DNA of 64,000 nt, from contig NC_008570.1 of assembly GCF_000014805.1 (NCBI RefSeq), forward strand, positions 4,205,501-4,269,500. Direction: 5' to 3'. Numbering within the stretch: the stretch's first letter is position 1; each line of letters starts with the position of its first letter. This DNA comes from Aeromonas hydrophila subsp. hydrophila ATCC 7966. Its GTDB lineage: Bacteria > Pseudomonadota > Gammaproteobacteria > Enterobacterales > Aeromonadaceae. Of this stretch, positions 58,915 to 64,000 are shown one piece after another. The position numbers and the translations under genes are program-made. The notes under the pieces are model-generated. The model did no database searches, was not told where the DNA came from, and saw nothing but the letters and a program-made list of their open reading frames with translations.

Positions 58915-60087
58915 TCACCCCAGCCAGAGATAGAGCTGGTGAGCCGCCACCCCGGCGCACAGGCCGCCGATGGTGTGGGCCACGATGGCGCGGGAGGTGA
59001 GATGGCGATAGCCGAGCGCATCCAGCATGGCGGTGTGGGTGCTCAAGAAGCCGCTCCAGCACATGCCCATGGCGGTGAACACCGCCACCTCGTTGCCGGT
59101 GATCCAGCCCTTGCCGATGAAGGGAGGCACCAGCGACATGGCGGCCCCGACCGCCCCCAGCGAGGTGACCGGGAAGGCCACCAGCTCGGCGTGGGTGAAG
59201 CCGAACAGCAGCTCGAACAGCCAGCCCACCTTGGCCGCCAGCACCGGCAGCAGCGCCACCCCCTGGAAGGCTTCACCGCTGTAGCCCTGCTCGCCCGGGC
59301 CGAAGGTCAGCAGCATCACGAAGGTGCTGATGATGAGCACCCCGGGGATCACCGCCATCCCCAGCTCCACCCCGGACTTGCCACCGTCCAGCAGGGCGTT
59401 GAGCACCCGCAGCCAGGTCGGGGCGGCTTCCTGGCTCAGACCCGGTTTGGCCCCCACGCTCGCCACCTCGTCGGTGATCGGGGTCTCCCCCACCAGCGGG
59501 CGGATCATCCGCTGCATCAGCCGGGTAGACACCACGGAGCCGATGAGGGCGCCGAGCAGACCGATCAGCGCCGCGCTGGCGGTGGACTCGCCGCCCGGCA
59601 GTTGCAGGGTCGCCATGAAGGTCACCACGATCAGCCCCATGCCGAAGGCGGTGCCGAAGTTGGTGAGCGACACCAGCTGCCAGGGGGTGAAGCCCTTGCG
59701 AAAACGGCTGTCCTTGGCGAGGCTGATCACCGCCGGGTTGTCGGAGAAGAAGGTCATCAGGGCCGCCAATGCGGTGCGCCCCGGCAGCCGGAACACCGGC
59801 TTCATCAGCGGTGCCAGCAGCACCTCCAGCAGGCGGATCACCCCGAACTCGCTGAGCAGCTGGCTGAGTGCGCCCGACAGCACGGTAATGCCCATGATGA
59901 AGAGCACTGTGTTGAGCAACAGCTGGTGAGCGGTGTTGAACAGGGTGTTGACCAGGGCGGAGAGGCCCATCTGGCTGCCGAGGTAGCCAAACAGGCTGCC
60001 GAGGATAACCAGCACCAATACCGGCTCCAGCCAGCGGCGAAGGGAGGCCGCCCCCTGGTGAGAATCTTTAACTGCTTGATTTTCCAT
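58915..60087 (-). CDS. YjiH-family membrane protein (nucleoside-recognition/Gate type)
   Basis: 390 residues from the ATG at 60087, which has AGGA nearby. Many hydrophobic segments. Gate-domain features: LIGLLGALIGSVVSTRLMQRMIRPLVGETP and the later VFTAMGMCWSGFLSTHTAMLDALGY. YjiH proteins resemble nucleoside transporters/recognition domains, but their substrate is unknown. Long in-frame extensions upstream to 60354 are read through a hairpin-rich leader and are rejected. Confidence 0.75.
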   Translation of the reverse strand: MENQAVKDSHQGAASLRRWLEPVLVLVILGSLFGYLGSQMGLSALVNTLFNTAHQLLLNTVLFIMGITVLSGALSQLLSEFGVIRLLEVLLAPLMKPVFRLPGRTALAALMTFFSDNPAVISLAKDSRFRKGFTPWQLVSLTNFGTAFGMGLIVVTFMATLQLPGGESTASAALIGLLGALIGSVVSTRLMQRMIRPLVGETPITDEVASVGAKPGLSQEAAPTWLRVLNALLDGGKSGVELGMAVIPGVLIISTFVMLLTFGPGEQGYSGEAFQGVALLPVLAAKVGWLFELLFGFTHAELVAFPVTSLGAVGAAMSLVPPFIGKGWITGNEVAVFTAMGMCWSGFLSTHTAMLDALGYRHLTSRAIVAHTIGGLCAGVAAHQLYLWLG

Positions 60088-60430
60088 ACCAATCCTGAAA
60101 TCTGTCGCTGTGTGGTGAGTATTGTTGTTATGGCCCCCATAAAGCAGGAGCCCTTGTCTTGCGACAAGGGCTCCTTGAATGACTCTTCCTGCCGGCTGCA
60201 AACCCGTGTCATACGGATTGACGCTTCGCCGCGCCAGCGGCTGAACCAGGGAGGAAACACGGGTGGCCGGACGATCCTGTCCAGTCTGCCCGTCTCGCGT
60301 CAGCACGCCGGCCCACGGCCAGCCCGGCGACGAAACGGGGCGGCAGTATAACAACTGGGGCCTGCCAGCGAAACAAGGGGGGAGACCTGCGCCTTGCCAC
60401 CCCCTCGCCTGTGCTCGCCGCCAACGAGCT
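60088..60430. promoter_or_regulatory. 343-bp leader gap with a 13-bp perfect hairpin upstream of the yjiH-like gene
   Basis: No gene seen. AGGAGCCCTTGTC (60146-60158) and GACAAGGGCTCCT (60163-60175) form a perfect 13-bp stem with a TTGC loop, 59 bp upstream of the yjiH-like start, with no T-run on either strand. It may be a leader structure or the terminator of the upstream ClbS-like gene. No known riboswitch motif (c-di-GMP, purine, TPP, cobalamin) was recognised. Confidence 0.5.
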
Positions 60431-60946
60431 CTACGGCTTCACCCCTTCGCTCTTCAACCACTTGCGCAACCGGCCGTTGGCATTGTGATAGGGCGAGGCG
60501 GTATTGAACTGGATCATCCGTCCCAGCGGCCAGCGCTCATACCAGGGGCGACCATACAGCTCATCGTCGCTGCGCTGCCCGATCAGCTCGACGATGCGGG
60601 CCCTGGCCGCCACCAGCCGGGTCAGCAGCTGCGGGTAGGTCAGACTCTCATAGTCCCGATAGAATTTGTGCGCCAGCCCGCCCAGCTCGTTCCATTTAAA
60701 GCCGGTCTCGGGAAAATCCACCGGCAGACCCGCCGCATTCCGCTCGATCCACTTGATCACCAGCTCATTCCAGCCGATGAGGTAGGCCACCAGATTGGCC
60801 ACGCTCATGCGGGTGCCCTTGCTGTGCCCCTCCATCACCGGCTCTTGTGTCAGGCCCTCGGGGACGGCCTGCAAGGCCTTGAACAGCTTGCCGAAGTTCG
60901 TCTCGATGGCGAGCAGCAGCTCGGCCTTGTCAGCAGGGATCCCCAT
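60431..60946 (-). CDS. ClbS/DfsB-family (DinB-like) four-helix protein
   Basis: 171 residues from the ATG at 60946, with an AGGAG site. The ClbS/DfsB pattern (PF08020) is visible: IPADKAELLLAIETNFGKLFKALQAVP, SVANLVAYLIGWNELVIKWIE, and GRPWYERWPLGRMIQFNTASPYHNANGRLRKWLK. ClbS hydrolyses the genotoxin colibactin; other family members are four-helix proteins of unknown function. There is no colibactin cluster here. Divergent from a small ORF at 61059. Confidence 0.8.
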   Translation of the reverse strand: MGIPADKAELLLAIETNFGKLFKALQAVPEGLTQEPVMEGHSKGTRMSVANLVAYLIGWNELVIKWIERNAAGLPVDFPETGFKWNELGGLAHKFYRDYESLTYPQLLTRLVAARARIVELIGQRSDDELYGRPWYERWPLGRMIQFNTASPYHNANGRLRKWLKSEGVKP

Positions 60947-61058
60947 CACTTTTCTCCTGAATGCCCGCCACCCTACAAGCGGCGGGCGAGATTGCCGTCC
61001 ACGGCCGGCGCGGGTAAGCTCGCCCCATCGGCCATCCATCTACTCATCCAGCAGCACC

Positions 61059-61391
61059 ATGAACGACCTCGTGACCTACATCAGGGCCATCCATCGCCAG
61101 GCGGGGCCGGCGATAATCGTCCGCCAGCAGAGTGAACAGCACAGCGAGCAGGACGAGAGCGGCACTCTGACTCATCACCGGCAGACCCATTACTGGTTTG
61201 CCAACGGCGTGGTCATCTGCCACCAGCTGGAGCTGGACGAAGAGCCCTCCCCGCAGCTCTGTCCGGAGTGCTGGATCAGCTACCGGGTGGTCACCAGCCC
61301 CATTCCCATCACACCTGCGCGCAAGCTGTTCCACAACCCCTGCCAGGAGGCCTTCTGGCTCAAAATGCAGGAGAGCACGCCAGCCGGCTGA
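61059..61391 (+). CDS. Small protein of unknown function
   Basis: 110 residues from the ATG at 61059. Moderately acidic, no signal or membrane segment; a CPECW motif near residue 70 gives one possible metal pair, but a second pair is lacking. It is divergent from the ClbS-like gene across 112 bp and convergent with the channel gene. No homologue is recognised; kept because its frame is open, codon use matches neighbours, and nothing else explains the segment. Confidence 0.45.
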   Translation: MNDLVTYIRAIHRQAGPAIIVRQQSEQHSEQDESGTLTHHRQTHYWFANGVVICHQLELDEEPSPQLCPECWISYRVVTSPIPITPARKLFHNPCQEAFWLKMQESTPAG

Positions 61392-61418
61392 CCCGCTAGA
61401 GCGGTAGCCGACGCCCCA

Positions 61419-62762
61419 TCAATACTGCTTGGTCTTGGAGGCAAATCCCGCCAGGAACAACCCGGTCAGAAACATGCCGCAGAAAGCCTCGATGGCCGAC
61501 AGCAGCTGGAGCGGGGAGGAGGTCTGGGAGATGTCGCCATAGCCCAGGGTCACGAAGGTGACGATGCTGAAGTAGAGCGAGCGGCCCAGGTGGTGGTAGG
61601 TGACCGAGGCCGGCGCCAGAAAATAGGTCAGGGTCGCCAGCAGGATCACCCCCATCGACAACAGCAGGCTGCGGATCGGCCGCTCGCCAAAGCCCCAAGT
61701 GATGAAGCTGATGAACTTGGCGGCGCACTTCAGGTAGCACAGCAGGGTGAGCCAACCTTTCTTGAGCAAGCCGCTGCGCAGCCAGCACTCCTTGAACAGC
61801 TCCCTCGGGCTCGCCAGCGACTTCATCTCGTGCAGCTTCTCCTTGTAGTAACACTCGCCGGCATCGACGGTATCACCCACGCTGGAGAAGAGCCGCTTGG
61901 CATTGCGGTAGAGCTTGCTGGCCTCGCTGTGATCGACCCGGCCATTCTCGTTGTAGGCCACCTGCACCTTGTCCAGGTTGGTGTGCTCCATGGTGGCGTC
62001 GAAGTTCTTGGCCCGCACGTTGAAGTTTTTCAGCACCGCCCGGGAGGAGTGAAAACGGATCTCCTCGCATTCGATGGTGAAGTCCTGAAACACCCCGTCC
62101 TCCAGCGCCAGCTCCCGCTTCTTGGCCCAGGCCCTGTGATCCCACAGCAGGGAGTCGAACAGATCGAGCCCGATCACCCCGCCGTTGACCCTCACCCCCT
62201 TGGCCGAGCAGTGCCACAGATAGACCTTGGAGTTGTTGACGGCGCCATCCAGCGAGAGTTCGTCCAGGCAGGTGAAGTCGAGCAGCCGGCCTGAGATGAT
62301 GGGGCTTTTGAGCTCGGCGCCGCCGATGTTGAGCAGGCGGTGCTTGCCCAGTACCTGGGCCTCCCCCTTGTTGTTCTCGGAGACCGAGAGCAGGCTCTGC
62401 ACCCGCTTCACCTCGTCCTTGCCGTGCTTGCCGGCCAGCCACATGCAGTAGGGTTCAAAGCGCGTCTCGGCGCGGATCAGCCCGCTCTTGCGCAGGGACT
62501 CCAGCGCGCTCGAGGCGGTCTCATAGAGCCTGATCTTGTCGTCGCTCATGTAGAGACACAGGCTCAGCACGCAGCGGGAGCTGATGAAGCGGGCGATGCC
62601 GATCTGGAAGATCACCTGCTTGTCGATCTTCTGCTCCGTCATCCAGTCGTCAAAATGGGGCAGCGACGCCACCAGCAGATCCCAGATCAGGGGATAGTCG
62701 TTGGCCCGGCGCCACTCGTTGAACTGTTCGGGGGAAAGCTGCCAAAGCTCTGTTGCATTCAT
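61419..62762 (-). CDS. Potassium-channel-like (Ion_trans_2) protein with beta-helix-like cytoplasmic region
   Basis: 447 residues. The C-terminal part carries two membrane helices around the pore loop with the selectivity filter TLGYGD (LYFSIVTFVTLGYGDISQT), a K+-channel signature. The long N-terminal region (about 1-290) is cytoplasmic and includes repeat-like stretches (VYLWHCSAKGVRVNGGVIGLD, FQDFTIECEEIRFHSSRAVLKNFNVRAKNFDAT) suggesting a pentapeptide or beta-helix sensor. A gated K+ channel is likely; the gating signal is unknown. The ATG at 62762 is preferred. Confidence 0.75.
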   Translation of the reverse strand: MNATELWQLSPEQFNEWRRANDYPLIWDLLVASLPHFDDWMTEQKIDKQVIFQIGIARFISSRCVLSLCLYMSDDKIRLYETASSALESLRKSGLIRAETRFEPYCMWLAGKHGKDEVKRVQSLLSVSENNKGEAQVLGKHRLLNIGGAELKSPIISGRLLDFTCLDELSLDGAVNNSKVYLWHCSAKGVRVNGGVIGLDLFDSLLWDHRAWAKKRELALEDGVFQDFTIECEEIRFHSSRAVLKNFNVRAKNFDATMEHTNLDKVQVAYNENGRVDHSEASKLYRNAKRLFSSVGDTVDAGECYYKEKLHEMKSLASPRELFKECWLRSGLLKKGWLTLLCYLKCAAKFISFITWGFGERPIRSLLLSMGVILLATLTYFLAPASVTYHHLGRSLYFSIVTFVTLGYGDISQTSSPLQLLSAIEAFCGMFLTGLFLAGFASKTKQY

Positions 62763-62988
62763 GGATGACCTCGCTCAAAAAACGGTTCCGTTTGCCTGCA
62801 CCGGGCCTGGTACCCGATAAGCCTGCATGACCCGAACCGGGCAGGAGACGGACTCAGCAAGCCATCATACTAGCCGAGCCGACGAAGTCACTGATGGGGA
62901 GGGGACAGGGTGAGCAATGCGACAACTTGGCGCCGGTTGGCCCATTTATTGTCCGCAGTGGAGCCAGACAGCGGCACACAGGCAAAGA

Positions 62989-63016
62989 AAAAGCCCAGCA
63001 TTGCTGCTGGGCTTTT
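62989..63016 (-). terminator. Terminator of the tRNA(Phe-Thr-Phe-Asn) operon
   Basis: AAAAGCCCAGCA and TGCTGGGCTTTT form a 12-bp stem with a TTGC loop. On the minus strand a T-rich run follows. It lies right after tRNA-Asn. Confidence 0.9.
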
Positions 63017-63020
63017 GAAT

Positions 63021-63096
63021 TGGCTCCTCCTACTGGACTTGAACCAGTGACATACGGATTAACAGTCCGCCGTTCTACCGACTGAACTAAGGAGGA
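63021..63096 (-). tRNA. tRNA-Asn(GUU)
   Basis: A 76-nt cloverleaf on the minus strand. Anticodon loop CTGTTAA gives anticodon GUU. CCA is encoded. Last gene of the four-tRNA operon. Confidence 0.95.
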
Positions 63097-63141
63097 ATTA
63101 ACTATCGGAGACCAGATATCGCTATCTCATCGCCTTGATTG

Positions 63142-63217
63142 TGGTGCCCAGAGACGGAATCGAACCGCCGACACGGGGATTTTCAATCCCCTGCTCTACC
63201 GACTGAGCTATCTGGGC
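63142..63217 (-). tRNA. tRNA-Phe(GAA) copy 2
   Basis: 76 nt with anticodon GAA and encoded CCA. Same sequence as the first Phe copy. Confidence 0.95.
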
Positions 63218-63220
63218 AAA

Positions 63221-63296
<76 letters not shown>

Positions 63297-63348
63297 ACAC
63301 TTTAAACCATTGTGCATGAACAAATTTTTATTTCATGGCACCAAAATT

Positions 63349-63424
63349 TGGTGCCCAGAGACGGAATCGAACCGCCGACACGGGGATTTTCAATCCCCTG
63401 CTCTACCGACTGAGCTATCTGGGC
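63349..63424 (-). tRNA. tRNA-Phe(GAA) copy 1
   Basis: 76 nt with anticodon GAA and encoded CCA. First gene of the Phe-Thr-Phe-Asn operon. Confidence 0.95.
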
Positions 63425-63433
63425 GTGGGCGCT

Positions 63434-63462
63434 ATTAAACGGATTTTAAGGCAGGTGGTCAA
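63434..63462 (-). promoter_or_regulatory. Promoter of the tRNA(Phe-Thr-Phe-Asn) operon
   Basis: On the minus strand TTGACC (complement of 63457-63462), 17 bp, then TTTAAT (63434-63439), followed by a GC-rich discriminator typical of stable RNA genes. Confidence 0.75.
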
Positions 63463-63471
63463 CGGGAAATT

Positions 63472-64000
63472 TCACTTTTTGTCTCGTTCGTCTCTTTTTT
63501 GCTCAGGATCATCCATTTCCAGCACTTCTTCCTGCTCGGCGCGGTTCTGGCGGCCCCAGACTCTGGGTTCCTCCCCCTTCAGCAGGCGGGCAATGTTCTC
63601 GTGATGGCGGATCAGAATGAGGCAGGAGAGCAGCGACACCGGCAACGTGTATTCCGGCTTGAGCAGGTAGGTAAAGAGCGGGGTCAGCAACACGGTAATG
63701 ATGGAGGCCAGCGACGAATAGCCGCTCACCAGCAGCACCAGCAACCAGGTGCCGATCACCGCGCCCCCCATGGTGAAGCCGATGGGCATCATGGTGCCGA
63801 GCGCCGTGGCCACTCCCTTGCCGCCACGAAAGTGGAAGAAGATGGGATACATGTGGCCGAGACAGGCAGCCACCCCGATAAAGCCGAGGTAGACGGGTTT
63901 GATCTGCAGATACCAGGCGAGGTAGACGGGCGCCGTGCCCTTGAGCACATCGAGCAGCAGCACCACCACGGCCGCCAGCCGGCCACCGAGGCGCAGCACA
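63472..64000 (-). CDS. plsY: PlsY, glycerol-3-phosphate acyltransferase (truncated by the window edge)
   Basis: The last 175 codons of plsY, entering from beyond 64000. They include [29 protein letters not shown], the active-site region [21 protein letters not shown], and several hydrophobic segments. The N-terminal membrane segment and the GSGNPGATN motif are outside the window. PlsY transfers an acyl group from acyl-phosphate to glycerol-3-phosphate, the first step of phospholipid synthesis. The highly charged C-terminal tail ([14 protein letters not shown]) extends past the usual PlsY end. Confidence 0.9.
   Translation of the reverse strand, partial: VLRLGGRLAAVVVLLLDVLKGTAPVYLAWYLQIKPVYLGFIGVAACLGHMYPIFFHFRGGKGVATALGTMMPIGFTMGGAVIGTWLLVLLVSGYSSLASIITVLLTPLFTYLLKPEYTLPVSLLSCLILIRHHENIARLLKGEEPRVWGRQNRAEQEEVLEMDDPEQKRDERDKK

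Overview
The window is GC-rich, densely packed gammaproteobacterial chromosome that reads as Aeromonas. The best markers are the type II secretion accessory pair exeA-exeB, the secreted glycerophospholipid-cholesterol acyltransferase (GCAT), and mutY-yggX-mltC. I see no insertion sequence, integrase, CRISPR array or rRNA. Species cannot be fixed from the sequence alone.

Layout. 0-7 kb: a MocR-type regulator; a LysR regulator divergent from a yohJ-yohK (CidA/LrgB) pair, with a LysR palindrome and a consensus CRP box between them; two tandem periplasmic binding-protein-like genes; cca. 7-16 kb: exeAB, mutY-yggX-mltC, a ygiW-like gene, GCAT, an orphan solute-binding protein and an OmpA-type porin. 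16-24 kb: pqiABC, an Hfq-like Sm protein followed by two hairpins, a HAD phosphatase, and a GGDEF plus EAL/HDOD signalling pair. 24-30 kb: dapA with an attenuator-like leader encoding a lysine-rich peptide, rsmC, glgC-glgA, five tandem tRNA-Leu(CAG) genes and a ComFB-like gene. 30-39 kb: nhaC, a LysR regulator, and the ydcSTUV-patD uptake and degradation operon for putrescine or a related polyamine. 39-49 kb: rhtA with a divergent Lrp-type regulator, maa, the treR/treB/treC trehalose locus with two TreR operators and a CRP box, an AEC transporter, a small metal-binding protein and ansB. 49-58 kb: a cation exchanger behind a yybP-ykoY (Mn2+) riboswitch, a SieB-like membrane protein, mgsA, a DUF885 lipoprotein, bfr and bfd, a HlyU-like gene coupled to tmcA, and an SDR. 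58-64 kb: cheV, a YjiH-type membrane protein, a ClbS/DfsB-type protein, a potassium-channel-like protein, four tRNAs (Phe-Thr-Phe-Asn) and truncated plsY.

Most of this is core housekeeping, envelope and carbon/nitrogen metabolism. The most unusual pattern is that three unrelated genes (mutY, ydcV and the AEC transporter) are each preceded by a diverged tandem copy of their own translation initiation region. The units are 111, 91 and 71 bp, the copies are roughly 68-77% identical, and each upstream copy encodes a short ORF ending at or beside the real start codon. Other points worth a second look are the lysine-codon leader of dapA, the divergent Hfq-like protein with its hairpins, the Mn2+ riboswitch on an exchanger gene, and the alternating variable arms in the tRNA-Leu array.
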